DNA of 64,000 nt from Solirubrobacter deserti (GTDB lineage: Bacteria > Actinomycetota > Thermoleophilia > Solirubrobacterales > Solirubrobacteraceae): positions 1-64,000 of the forward strand of contig NZ_JAPCID010000046.1 of assembly GCF_027587175.1 (NCBI RefSeq). Direction: 5' to 3'. Made by a program: the position numbers and the translations under genes. Positions within the stretch are counted from its first letter, which is position 1. Every line of letters starts with the position of its first letter. The notes below the pieces were generated by a model, which saw only the letters and a list, made by a program, of their open reading frames with translations, had not been told where the DNA came from and ran no database searches. Positions 35,011-43,194 of this stretch are shown piece after piece.

Positions 35011-35966
35011 AGGCCGTGTGCGAGGCCCTGTCGCCAGGTTGCGTAGCGCGGCTGCCAGCCGAGTTCGCGCTTGGCCTTTGCGTTGGAGGCGCCCCGCACC
35101 TCGGTCATCATGACGGTGGCCATCTCGCCGGCCGCCATCCGCCCGAGCCAGCGGGGAACGCGCCGAGGCGGCTTGGCGTCCAGCGCGCTTGCCACCGCGG
35201 GGAGCCACTCGCGGACGGCTACGGGCTCGTCGTCGACGATGTTGTAGACGCCCGGCGCGCCGCGCTCGATCGCGGCGACGGTCGCCGCGGCAGCGTCGTG
35301 GATGTGCAGGTGCGACCAGACGCCGCCTCCATCCCCGATGATCGGAAGCCGGCGCTTGCGGATCGCCGTTGCCATCACGGCATCCGGCGCGAGGCTCAGT
35401 CCGGTCTCGGGTCCGTAGAAGCCGCCGAAGCGCAGCGCGAGGCCCGCTCCCCAATCGATCGTCGTGACCGCCGTCTCGAGGTACTGGTATCCCGCTTGAA
35501 CCGCCCGAAGCGCAGCCGGAGGGTCGGGCTCCAGCGGATCGGCCTCGGTCAGGACCGGCCCGCCCATCCGCGCGTAGCGAAACGCCCCGAAGCTCTGCGC
35601 GACCACGCGCCGCGCACCCACGGCGCGGCCGGCGGCGACCAGGTGGTCCGTTGCTTGCGTGCGCAGTCGGTTGGTCATCGTCGCCGCGAGCGAGCGGTCC
35701 GGGTGCCGCGCATCGCGGAGGCTCATCGGACCCGACAACGCCGTGAGCTGATGCACGATCACCTCGGGCTCGGCGGACGCCACCGCCCGCATGACCGCCT
35801 CAGGGTCCAGGGCATCCGCCACCACCGGGTGCGCGCCCAGGTTGAGCAGGAGGTCCTGTTTGGACGCGCTCCTGGTCATGCCGACCACGTCGTGGCCTCG
35901 CGCCACCAGCTCGGGGACCAGCGTTCTGCCGATGGCGCCCGTGGCGCCGGCGAGGAAGATCTTCAT
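35007..35966 (-). CDS. NAD(P)-dependent epimerase/dehydratase-family protein (ECF41 target)
   Basis: 319 aa from ATG 35964-35966 with AGGAG upstream. The Rossmann motif is F-L-A-G-A-T-G-A-I-G-R (residues 4-14). It is an extended/atypical SDR; W-S-H-L-H-I-H-D-A-A-A-A and G-V-Y-N-I-V-D-D-E-P are typical of the family. Substrate unknown. It is divergent from a second epimerase gene, and both have ECF41-type promoters, so the pair probably responds together to the sigma factor at 36980. Confidence 0.88.
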   Translation of the reverse strand: MKIFLAGATGAIGRTLVPELVARGHDVVGMTRSASKQDLLLNLGAHPVVADALDPEAVMRAVASAEPEVIVHQLTALSGPMSLRDARHPDRSLAATMTNRLRTQATDHLVAAGRAVGARRVVAQSFGAFRYARMGGPVLTEADPLEPDPPAALRAVQAGYQYLETAVTTIDWGAGLALRFGGFYGPETGLSLAPDAVMATAIRKRRLPIIGDGGGVWSHLHIHDAAAATVAAIERGAPGVYNIVDDEPVAVREWLPAVASALDAKPPRRVPRWLGRMAAGEMATVMMTEVRGASNAKAKRELGWQPRYATWRQGLAHGL

Positions 35967-35998
35967 CGCGTGCTCCTGTGGTTGTCTCTGCTGTCTGA

Positions 35999-36025
35999 GA
36001 CGAGCCAGAGGCGGCCGATGTGACA
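35999..36025 (-). promoter_or_regulatory. ECF41-type promoter for the leftward epimerase
   Basis: Reading leftward, TGTCACA (complement of 36019-36025) is followed after exactly 16 nt by CGTC (complement of 35999-36002). This is the published ECF41 motif TGTCACA-N16-CGTC as I know it. The ATG lies 33 nt further down with AGGAG in between, so this transcript would have a normal short leader. Confidence 0.75.
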
Positions 36026-36045
36026 TGGAGCCCGCGGGGTGCGGA

Positions 36046-36072
36046 TGTCACGCTCGCGCCGGCTGCCTCGTC
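36046..36072 (+). promoter_or_regulatory. ECF41-type promoter for the epimerase-sigJ operon
   Basis: TGTCACG (36046-36052) is followed by 16 nt and CGTC (36069-36072), one mismatch from the ECF41 consensus. CGTC ends only 8 nt before the ATG at 36081, so initiation would fall almost at the start codon, although GGGGAG is also present there. It would make the sigma gene autoregulated. Confidence 0.72.
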
Positions 36073-36080
36073 AGGGGAGC

Positions 36081-36983
36081 ATGAGCGAAATCGTCATCAC
36101 CGGAGCGACCGGCGTGATAGGACGCCGGGTTGTGCAACGGCTCGTCTCGGCGGGCCACGACGTCGTGGGCGTGACCCGGTCGGCGCAGGGCCGCGGGGCC
36201 GTCGAGGGTCTCGGGGCGCGCGCCGTGGAAGTCGATGTGTTCGACCAGGACGCACTGACCGTCGTGTTCTCCACCGCCGACGCCGTCGTGAACCTGCTCA
36301 CGCGCATCCCGGACGCCAAGCACATGAGCACGCCCGGAGCGTGGCACGAGAACGACCGGCTCCGGCGCGAGGCGTCCGCCGTCATCGCCCGCGCCGCCCA
36401 CGCCGCCGGCGTCCCGCGGCTGGTGCAGGAGTCACTGGCGTTCGTCTACGCGGACGGCGGTGACGAGTGGCTCGACGAAGACGCGCCCGTGCACGCGACC
36501 GGCCCGACCGAGACCGCGCTGGTCGCCGAGGCGAACGCCGCGCAGCTGTTCGCGGGCGAGACGGTGGTGCTGCGGTTCGGCCTGTTCATCGGGCCGGACA
36601 GCGCGCTCACGCGCTCGGACATCGACGCCGCACGGGCCGGTCTCTCGCCCAGCCTCGGACGGCGGTCGGCGCACCGGCCGACCGTCTGGCTCGACGACGC
36701 CGCCGCGGCAGTGATCAGCGCTCTCGCCGCACCGCCCGGCATCTACAACGTCGCCGACACGCACCCACCGACGCGCGCCGAGATCGACGCTGCACTTGCC
36801 GCCACCGTCGGTCGCGGATCTCTGCGTCCGGCATTCGACGAGGTACCGCCCGCAGTCGAGGTGATCGCGCGCTCGCAGCGCGTCTCGAGCTCGCGGCTGC
36901 GCGAGGCGACCGGCTGGACGCCGTCCGTGCGCGGCGGAACGGAGGGCTGGTCGCTCATTCTCGGGCAGCGGAGGGCGGCATGA
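36081..36983 (+). CDS. NAD(P)-dependent epimerase/dehydratase-family protein, coupled to the ECF41 sigma gene
   Basis: 300 aa from ATG 36081. The Rossmann motif I-T-G-A-T-G-V-I-G-R-R is at the N-terminus. V-Q-E-S-L-A-F-V-Y-A-D-G-G and V-W-L-D-D-A-A-A-A-V plus G-I-Y-N-V-A-D resemble the leftward epimerase at 35007, so the two are distant paralogues. The stop overlaps the sigma-factor start (ATGA at 36980-36983). ECF41 sigma genes are characteristically linked to carboxymuconolactone decarboxylases, oxidoreductases or epimerases, which this pair fits. Confidence 0.9.
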   Translation: MSEIVITGATGVIGRRVVQRLVSAGHDVVGVTRSAQGRGAVEGLGARAVEVDVFDQDALTVVFSTADAVVNLLTRIPDAKHMSTPGAWHENDRLRREASAVIARAAHAAGVPRLVQESLAFVYADGGDEWLDEDAPVHATGPTETALVAEANAAQLFAGETVVLRFGLFIGPDSALTRSDIDAARAGLSPSLGRRSAHRPTVWLDDAAAAVISALAAPPGIYNVADTHPPTRAEIDAALAATVGRGSLRPAFDEVPPAVEVIARSQRVSSSRLREATGWTPSVRGGTEGWSLILGQRRAA

Positions 36984-37858
36984 CGGCCGCGCAGCGTTTC
37001 GCCGAGCTGCGCCCGCGCCTGGTGCGCATCGCCTACAGCGAGCTCGGCGATCTCAGTGAAGCCGAGGACGTCGTCCAGGAGGCGTGGCTGCGGCTGGAGC
37101 GGGCCGGGGCCGACTCGGTCTGCGATCTCGAGCGCTGGTTGACCGTCGTCGTGGCCCGCTTGGCCCTGGACGCGCTGCGCTCGGCCCGGGCACGGCGCGA
37201 GACGTATGTCGGCCCGTGGCTGCCGGAGCCGCTGCTCTCGCCGGACGCGACGGAGGACCCCGCCGACCGCGTCACGCTCGACGAGACCGTCAGCTACGCC
37301 CTGCTCGCCGTGCTCGAGCAGCTCTCGCCCGCGGAACGCACGGCCTTCGTGCTCCACGACGTCTTCGACGTCCCGTTCGACGAAGTCGCCGACGTCGTCG
37401 GTCGAACGCCGCAAGCGGTGCGCCAGCTCGCGTCCCGGGCCCGCCGGCACGTCGAGCACCAGCGGCCGCGCTTTCAGCCGACCCGCGCCGAGCACGACGA
37501 TGCCGTGCGCGCGTTCGCGAGCGCCATCGCCGAAGGCGACCTCGCCGAGCTGATCGCGGTGCTCGACCCGGATGTGATCTGGACCACCGACGGCGGTGGT
37601 CAGGCGACCGCCGCGCGCAAGCCGCTGCGGGGCGCCGATCGCGTCGCACGCGCGTGGATGGCGCTCCGTCGTAAGCCGGCCATCGCTCCCGAGGCCACGC
37701 CGGTCGCCGTCAATGGCCATCTTGGCCTGACGATCGCCGTCACCGACGGCCACGCGATGGTCCTGTCGTTCGTCGTCGAGCGGCGCCGGATCACCCGCAT
37801 CGACGCCGTCCGCAACCCGGACAAGGTCCGGCATGCGCTGGCGCGAGCTCGACCGTGA
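36980..37858 (+). CDS. sigJ: ECF41-group sigma factor with C-terminal SnoaL-like domain
   Basis: 292 aa. Sigma region 2 (L-R-P-R-L-V-R-I-A-Y-S-E-L, A-E-D-V-V-Q-E-A-W-L-R) and region 4 (L-S-P-A-E-R-T-A-F-V-L-H-D-V-F, T-P-Q-A-V-R-Q-L-A-S-R-A) are joined by the ECF41 linker W-L-P-E-P. A 90-residue SnoaL-like extension carries D-G-G-G-Q and N-P-D-K-V, the two other signature motifs of the group. In ECF41 proteins the extension regulates the sigma factor in cis instead of an anti-sigma factor. It is co-transcribed with the epimerase at 36081 and overlaps the membrane gene at 37855. Confidence 0.93.
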   Translation: MTAAQRFAELRPRLVRIAYSELGDLSEAEDVVQEAWLRLERAGADSVCDLERWLTVVVARLALDALRSARARRETYVGPWLPEPLLSPDATEDPADRVTLDETVSYALLAVLEQLSPAERTAFVLHDVFDVPFDEVADVVGRTPQAVRQLASRARRHVEHQRPRFQPTRAEHDDAVRAFASAIAEGDLAELIAVLDPDVIWTTDGGGQATAARKPLRGADRVARAWMALRRKPAIAPEATPVAVNGHLGLTIAVTDGHAMVLSFVVERRRITRIDAVRNPDKVRHALARARP

Positions 37859-38511
37859 CTCGGCAGCGCCACCGCTGCGGCCTCCAGGCGTCGACACCCG
37901 CGCGATCGATGGCGGCGAACTCGCCGACCCTCCCAAGCCCCGAGCCCGGTCGTTCGCTCACCTGGGCCGGCTACGCGGCGTTCGTCTGGGCGACCGGTTA
38001 CGCGATCGCGGTGCGCGGTTACCACGGGCTGGGCGGAACTGTCGGGATCGCCGGCAGGTTTGATGACCCAGCGACCATGCGGCGGGCCAGTCTCATCGCC
38101 GGTGCAGGCATCCTGCTCGTGGGCCTCGGGGCACTCGCGCTGGTGCGGCCGTGGGGCCTGCGCATCCCGCGACGACTGCTCATCGTTCCGGCGATCACCG
38201 GCTCGGCATACGTCATGGCCCACGCACTGACCGCATACGTGACCAAGCCACTCCATGCGCTGGGCGTCATCGAATTGCGATTCGACGGCTGGGCGAAGCG
38301 CGACCAGACGGCGCAATTCCTCTGGGACCTGTTGTTCTATGAGCCCTGGTTCCTCGGCCTCGGCGTCCTCGTCACCCTCGCCGCGCTCCACCACCATCGC
38401 CGCTCCGGCGGCACCGAACGCGCCGCAAGGCAACTGATCCTCGCTTCGGCGCTGGCGACGCTCGCATTCACCGCCATCGCCTGCACGCTCGTCGTCGTAC
38501 GAGGGCGCTGA
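37855..38511 (+). CDS. Multi-spanning membrane protein (DUF3995-like)
   Basis: 218 aa. GTG 37855 overlaps the sigJ stop (GTGA), so it belongs to the same operon. Four hydrophobic helices are visible: around W-A-G-Y-A-A-F-V-W-A-T-G-Y, G-A-G-I-L-L-V-G-L-G-A-L, L-L-I-V-P-A-I-T-G-S-A-Y-V and A-L-A-T-L-A-F-T-A-I-A. The conserved-looking F-D-G-W-A-K-R-D-Q-T-A-Q-F-L-W-D-L-L-F-Y-E-P-W-F between helices 3 and 4 agrees with DUF3995-type proteins of unknown role. It is presumably part of the ECF41 response. Confidence 0.75.
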   Translation: MTRQRHRCGLQASTPARSMAANSPTLPSPEPGRSLTWAGYAAFVWATGYAIAVRGYHGLGGTVGIAGRFDDPATMRRASLIAGAGILLVGLGALALVRPWGLRIPRRLLIVPAITGSAYVMAHALTAYVTKPLHALGVIELRFDGWAKRDQTAQFLWDLLFYEPWFLGLGVLVTLAALHHHRRSGGTERAARQLILASALATLAFTAIACTLVVVRGR

Positions 38512-38605
38512 GCGGCGACCGCTGAACCGGTTCATCGGGGTGCGCTCTAGCGCGAGAAGTCGCGTGTGTCGACGATCTGGTCGCTTCGGTGGTTGTGGTG
38601 TCGCG

Positions 38606-39061
38606 CTAGTGCCCGCGCCGCGATGAATGGGCTCGTCGCGAGACACGCTGAGGAGGCTCGTCGCTCGCTACCCGGCTGAGCCCTCGCGCCAGCACGCCGA
38701 TGCCGACACCGGCCGTCAAGGCCGCGGTCATTGGAATCAGCGCGAAGGCGATGAAGAAGAAGTGGTAATTGCCCCAGTCCTCGTCGGAGCCGCAGACTGA
38801 GCAGGTTCCCGCGAGCAGGTCGTAGATGCGCAGGACAGCCAAGAACAGCAGTGACCAGATCGTCGGCAGCAGCAGCACCCACGCCCGTGCAATCACAGCT
38901 CCGAAGATTGCGATGGGAATGAGAAAGACGGCCGCCGCGACAGCATCAAGCTCGTCAGAGCCCATGAACGCTAGAGCGACGCTCGACACGGCCACGATGA
39001 GTGGGAACGTCAAGACCGTGATCGCAATTCTGCGTTTTCGGCGCCCGGGCGCATCGCTCAT
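38606..39061 (-). CDS. Small multi-spanning membrane protein
   Basis: 151 aa with four hydrophobic segments (I-A-I-T-V-L-T-F-P-L-I-V-A-V-S-S-V-A-L; V-F-L-I-P-I-A-I-F-G-A-V-I; L-P-T-I-W-S-L-L-F-L-A-V-L; F-F-F-I-A-F-A-L-I-P-M-T-A-A). A C-S-V-C pair lies in the loop between helices 3 and 4, which could bind metal or form a disulfide. The C-terminus is Arg/Ser-rich and cytosolic. Not recognised as a named family. Confidence 0.65.
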   Translation of the reverse strand: MSDAPGRRKRRIAITVLTFPLIVAVSSVALAFMGSDELDAVAAAVFLIPIAIFGAVIARAWVLLLPTIWSLLFLAVLRIYDLLAGTCSVCGSDEDWGNYHFFFIAFALIPMTAALTAGVGIGVLARGLSRVASDEPPQRVSRRAHSSRRGH

Positions 39062-39219
39062 CGCTCCGCAGGTACCCGTCTACGGAGGTCGGCAGCCTCA
39101 AGACCTTGCCCGGTCGTTCGGACTGGCCATACGCGGTCTCCTACGCTGGCAGTCTTCACTGGACGTCGGTTGACGAAGCAGCAACTTTCGACGAAGTCGC
39201 GCGTCAGGAAGGCGTTGCG

Positions 39220-39807
39220 TCAGCGCCACTTGCGGTCGTAGATGCCGTCGTAGGCCCCGAAGCCACCGCGACCGTCATTGACGTGTTGGCGGCCAAGCAG
39301 ACGGCCCTGAGCGTCAAGTGCCACGATGTCGTTGGCGTGTACGAGGCTGAGACCGTCCACAGGCACGTGAACGGCGAACACGCGTTTAGAGGAATCGCCG
39401 GGCATCGGGGCCGTCGGAGCGCGTAGCGCGTCGCGCCCCTTGCCGAACCGCACCGCGGCGGCTTCAGGGATCGTGACGCCGACGAGGGCATCGCCCGTTT
39501 CGGTTCGGAGCAGCTCGGATTCAACGGCCCAGCCGGAAGTGAACGTGCGTCCACCGCCCACGCCGGCGCCATAGTGGAGAATCATCGGCTTCCCGTCACC
39601 CCGACGACCGATGGCCAGCTTGATCCCCGTTCCGGCGAGCGCTTCGGGCTCCCACCGGACAGCGCTCTCGCCAGGGTGGCCGAACTCCTTCGCGATGTCC
39701 TTCGGATCGTTTGAGTCGGCGCCCGTGATGCGCAAGCTGATTCCCGCGACCGCGAACAACGAAAGGCACGCTACGCACCCGAGCGTTACCGCGACGAGAC
39801 GATGCAC
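39220..39807 (-). CDS. Secreted or membrane-anchored protein of unknown function
   Basis: 195 aa. The first 28 residues form a signal peptide or anchor (V-A-V-T-L-G-C-V-A-C-L-S-L-F-A-V-A-G-I-S-L). The exported part is mixed alpha/beta with G-H-P-G-E-S-A-V-R-W-E-P and T-F-T-S-G-W-A-V-E-S-E-L-L-R near the middle, and ends G-I-Y-D-R-K-W-R. Codon bias is normal for the region. No domain was recognised and no operon partner is close. Confidence 0.65.
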   Translation of the reverse strand: MHRLVAVTLGCVACLSLFAVAGISLRITGADSNDPKDIAKEFGHPGESAVRWEPEALAGTGIKLAIGRRGDGKPMILHYGAGVGGGRTFTSGWAVESELLRTETGDALVGVTIPEAAAVRFGKGRDALRAPTAPMPGDSSKRVFAVHVPVDGLSLVHANDIVALDAQGRLLGRQHVNDGRGGFGAYDGIYDRKWR

Positions 39808-39980
39808 AGTCTGGATTCTAGATCCAGCGGACCGGCATCGACGGAACGCTAGAGAAGCCTCGATGGGCGCGCTCCGTGCTTGGGATCAGCAGCGCGAGTT
39901 TCGACGGTTCCACTACTTCTGGTCGAGGGCCTCGGCAGCGCTGCGCGCTTGTTCGGCGACCGGGCGAGCGGCCGTGACGC

Positions 39981-40511
39981 CTAGTTGTTCGCGCTCGGAA
40001 GGAACCGGACCACGCCGTTAGCGAGTGGCGTTCCGACGAGGTCGCTTGGCTCTGGTCCCTCGATCAGGCGCACCAGGAATTCGGTCGCTGTCATTGCGAC
40101 CAGCTCGTGGAGTTGCTCGTCTTCTCGCAGGACGACTACGGGCCAGTGGGAGGGCTCGCCCTTCGTCAGCCAGAACAAGTCGTGCTCGTTGGCAATGGTC
40201 GCCCACTTCACGAGCGCGCCTTCGGCCGGCCAGAGCGGGTATGGGGGCCAGTCGTTCGCAAGCCGCTCACGATGTCCCGCCATCTGCTCGGCGGACTCCC
40301 GAGTGGAAGCGACCATGTCGTAGAGCCGCCGCGGATTGTCGACCGACAGCAGGAACACGTAGCCGTCGAACGCACCGGGTCCGTAGACCGCCATCAGCTC
40401 CGCGTAGTCGGGCGGAAGCGCGAGCGTACGCCCGTCGGTGTCGATGACCACGTCCGATGGCACCGGGCTGGCGGCCGGCGCGACATGCTGCTTGAGACGA
40501 TCCAGCGTCAT
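39981..40511 (-). CDS. SUKH (SMI1/KNR4-like) domain protein
   Basis: 176 aa from ATG 40509-40511. L-P-P-D-Y-A-E-L-M-A-V-Y-G-P-G-A-F-D-G-Y-V-F-L is the SUKH core. W-P-P-Y-P-L-W-P and T-K-G-E-P-S-H-W-P-V-V-V complete the fold. SUKH proteins often act as immunity proteins against contact-dependent or polymorphic toxins. No toxin gene is adjacent, so it is an orphan, and a housekeeping role cannot be excluded. An in-frame extension to 41120 lies antisense to the PD40 gene and is rejected. Confidence 0.8.
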   Translation of the reverse strand: MTLDRLKQHVAPAASPVPSDVVIDTDGRTLALPPDYAELMAVYGPGAFDGYVFLLSVDNPRRLYDMVASTRESAEQMAGHRERLANDWPPYPLWPAEGALVKWATIANEHDLFWLTKGEPSHWPVVVLREDEQLHELVAMTATEFLVRLIEGPEPSDLVGTPLANGVVRFLPSANN

Positions 40512-40698
40512 CAGGCCGCCATCGTACGTCCAGGTCGAGCAAACGCAGGCGCAGGAAGCGCAGGTTGACGTAGCGCTTCTCGACGGTTGCGCTAAAGCGA
40601 GGAGTCCGGCGCGGGCGCGAGGCGAACGTTGCACGGCCGGGCATGCGAAGCCTTGTCCTGGGCGGTCAGGTTTATCACCAGCCAGCTTCCGCTGACCG

Positions 40699-42018
40699 GT
40701 GAAATGGCACATCGTGGCGGCTGTGCGATTCGCTCGTGCTGCAGCACTCGTCATCGTCGGCGCCGCGGTTGTCCCGGCGTACGCGCAAGCCGGGTTCCCG
40801 GGCCGCAACGGGCAGCTGGCGGTTGGCGGACAGGTGGTCAACCCGGACGGCACGGGCTTGAGGCCGCTCGTGGACGGCTCTCGCGTGCGCTGGTCCCCCG
40901 ACGGCATGCGCATCGTGTATGTCCCCAGAACCGGCGGGATCGCAGTGGCCAAGGGCGACGGCAGCGACGTGCGGATCATCAGTACGTCCGTGGTCGATCG
41001 CGACCCGACCTGGTCGCCAGACGGCGGGCGAATCGCCTTCTCCCGCCAGGTCTTCGGCGGACCGCCGAGTACGCAGGTGTTCACGGCGGCCGCTGACGGC
41101 TCCGATGTGCGCCAGGTCACTCAGTTGACTCCCGGTTCGTCAAGCCCGGAATCCCGCGTCATGTCGGATTGGTCCCCGGACGGCGCCACGATCGCGTACA
41201 CGCTGTTGAACCTGCGCGGATGCGGAGGGCTGCTCGGAGCTCGCACGGACGGTGGCCCGGCGCCGCTGCCGGTCGATGTCGTGATCCCGGCTCGCGCGGA
41301 GGATCCCGATTGGGCGCCGGACGGCTCGGGAGTCGCGTACGGGCGGGCCAACTGCGGCCCATTGCCGTTCGGATCGAGCCTCATCGGGCCCGATCGCCGC
41401 GTCCTTGTCCGTCTGGACAAAGACGACTGCGGGCCCATCGGTCCGACGTGCCGGTGGTACTACAACACCTCGCCGGCGGTGGCGCCGCAGGGCGGTGTGA
41501 TCGCCTACTCGCAGGCGTTCACGGGCGGACCAGGCGGAACGGGCTCCAACGTTCGCATGATCAACGTCGACGGGACCGGCGATCGTCATCTGATGGACGG
41601 GACCGGCCCGCTTGACTGGCGCCCGCTCCGGCAGAGCGCGCCGGCGGGCGCTTGCCGTGCTCCGGGCGCGATCGTCGGCACGGGCCGAGACGACGTGCTC
41701 GTGGGCACTGCGGGCGACGACGTCATCTGCGGCGGCGGAGGCAGCGACGTGATGCTCGGTGGGGACGGCGACGACCTGCTCGTGGGAGGGGTCGGACGCG
41801 ACTCGATCGCCGGAGGCCCGGGCCTGGACCGCCTCTGCGGCGACGGCGGAGGCGACACGCTGCACGGGAACGCCGGCGACGACGTGCTCGCCGGCGGGGC
41901 GGCCCGTGACCTGATCAGCGGCGACGACGGGGCCGACAGCCTGATCACCGACGACGACGGCGGCACTCGCGACGACGGCACGCAGGTCTCGCGCGTCGAT
42001 CTCTTGCTCAGGGACTGA
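40699..42018 (+). CDS. Secreted TolB-like (PD40) protein with C-terminal RTX calcium-binding repeats
   Basis: About 439 aa from GTG 40699. The signal peptide ends A-Y-A-Q-A (near residue 30). At least four PD40 beta-propeller blades follow, each with (W)-S-P-D-G-x-x-I-(A): R-W-S-P-D-G-M-R-I, T-W-S-P-D-G-G-R-I, D-W-S-P-D-G-A-T-I, D-W-A-P-D-G-S-G-V. The last 110 residues are G-G-x-G-x-D-x-L nonapeptide repeats (G-G-G-G-S-D-V-M-L, G-G-D-G-D-D-L-L-V) that fold around Ca2+ outside the cell. It is probably an extracellular binding or scaffold protein, a common combination in Solirubrobacterales. Confidence 0.88.
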   Translation: MKWHIVAAVRFARAAALVIVGAAVVPAYAQAGFPGRNGQLAVGGQVVNPDGTGLRPLVDGSRVRWSPDGMRIVYVPRTGGIAVAKGDGSDVRIISTSVVDRDPTWSPDGGRIAFSRQVFGGPPSTQVFTAAADGSDVRQVTQLTPGSSSPESRVMSDWSPDGATIAYTLLNLRGCGGLLGARTDGGPAPLPVDVVIPARAEDPDWAPDGSGVAYGRANCGPLPFGSSLIGPDRRVLVRLDKDDCGPIGPTCRWYYNTSPAVAPQGGVIAYSQAFTGGPGGTGSNVRMINVDGTGDRHLMDGTGPLDWRPLRQSAPAGACRAPGAIVGTGRDDVLVGTAGDDVICGGGGSDVMLGGDGDDLLVGGVGRDSIAGGPGLDRLCGDGGGDTLHGNAGDDVLAGGAARDLISGDDGADSLITDDDGGTRDDGTQVSRVDLLLRD

Positions 42019-42162
42019 CGCCCCCACGGTGATGCGCAGCGGGCGTGCCCCGACTCGTCCGCTGCCGCCTATAGGCGCCGTCGACTGCGCACCACCACGG
42101 ACATGACGCAAGCGGCGTGTCTCGACGGTGCCGCCACGTGCATCCGGGGAACCGGCACTGTC

Positions 42163-42330
42163 ATGCCGATCATCGGGCCGTTCGAGGTTCTCGTCCTGCT
42201 GGTCCTGATCGCCCTGGACGTCGTCGTGCTCGCTCCCACGAGGCGCCGGCGCGGCTCGTCATCCGCGATCCCTGGGCCGGCCACGAGCGACGGTGCTCAC
42301 TCAGCCGCCGCCTGCCGGTCCGGGCACTGA
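42163..42330 (+). CDS. Short single-TM protein resembling the TatA N-terminus
   Basis: 55 aa from ATG 42163. M-P-I-I-G-P-F-E-V-L-V-L-L-V-L-I-A-L has the G-P-x-E-L start and TM helix of TatA/TatE. The F-G hinge and the long amphipathic helix are missing, replaced by L-A-P-T-R-R-R-R and a polar tail. It may be a degenerate TatA paralogue or an unrelated small membrane protein. An alternative ATG lies at 42103. Its 3' end overlaps the convergent membrane protein gene by 30 bp. Confidence 0.4.
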   Translation: MPIIGPFEVLVLLVLIALDVVVLAPTRRRRGSSSAIPGPATSDGAHSAAACRSGH

Positions 42331-43194
42331 GTACAACCGTGACCGCGCCGCCTCGTACCCCGTCTCGGTGCGATCGACCGCGGCGTCGGGATGTTGCTCT
42401 TGGAGGCTCAGCTGAGCGGTCGTGTCATCCGTGGCGTCGAGCGTCCGGTAGGTCTCGAACCGGGTCGTGACGCGTGAGCGGTCGGGCGAGGTGGCGGTCA
42501 GCTGGATCGGTTCGTACGTGCGAGCGTCGACGAGGTAGGTCCAGTGCTCCGCCGCGCCGCTTGGGAGGGGATTGCGGTACGCGAAGCGGATGACGTCGCG
42601 ACCGTCAGCCGTCGATCGCTGCTGCTCGCGGGCGCGTCCGGAGCGCAGCAGGTCCGCGAGTTGCTCGCGCATGGGGTCGCCGTCGGCCGCGGGCATCGGC
42701 GTGCCGAGTGCCGGGCCGGCGTCGGGCGCGTTCGTGTAGATCGTGTTCGTGGCACGGTCGTAGAGCTGCGCCGGCCGGTCTCCTACTATCGCCGTCTCGA
42801 CACGGGCACCGTCCGTGCGTGTGGTGATCTCGCGTCGCGCGTACGGGCGGGAGGTCTGCCGCCACGTCTCGGTGCGCCAGCTCGACGCGTTGCCGTCCGC
42901 GGCCACCTGACGGTACACGGCGATCTCGTGCACGACTGATCCCGGCGGGGCGCTCAGCACCGCCGCCGCGCGTTCGGCGGCGGACGCGGTGGACACCCCA
43001 GGCGGAGCGACACTGGTGTCGTCGATCGGCAGCGAGAAGGCGCCGAGCGCGATCGCGACCGAGCCGACCGTCACGGCCCCCATGCGCACGAAGGTCCTCC
43101 GGCGCCGACGCCGATCCGCGAACTGGTCGCGCTCGATGGCCCGCTCGAGCTGCGTGGCGAAGTGAACAAGGGATTCGGGCAGCGGTTTGGTCAT
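42301..43194 (-). CDS. Membrane-anchored partner (putative anti-sigma) of the 43.7-kb ECF sigma factor
   Basis: 297 aa. The N-terminal 30 residues are cytosolic and charged (F-A-T-Q-L-E-R-A-I-E-R-D-Q-F-A-D-R-R-R-R-R-R), followed by a TM helix (V-R-M-G-A-V-T-V-G-S-V-A-I-A-L-G-A-F). The exported domain (L-Y-D-R-A-T-N-T-I-Y, R-F-A-Y-R-N-P-L-P, W-T-Y-L-V-D-A-R-T-Y-E-P-I) is similar in layout to LolA/MucB-like sensor domains. It overlaps the sigma gene by 4 bp (ATGA), which together with topology suggests an anti-sigma function. Confidence 0.75.
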   Translation of the reverse strand: MTKPLPESLVHFATQLERAIERDQFADRRRRRRTFVRMGAVTVGSVAIALGAFSLPIDDTSVAPPGVSTASAAERAAAVLSAPPGSVVHEIAVYRQVAADGNASSWRTETWRQTSRPYARREITTRTDGARVETAIVGDRPAQLYDRATNTIYTNAPDAGPALGTPMPAADGDPMREQLADLLRSGRAREQQRSTADGRDVIRFAYRNPLPSGAAEHWTYLVDARTYEPIQLTATSPDRSRVTTRFETYRTLDATDDTTAQLSLQEQHPDAAVDRTETGYEAARSRLYSVPGPAGGG

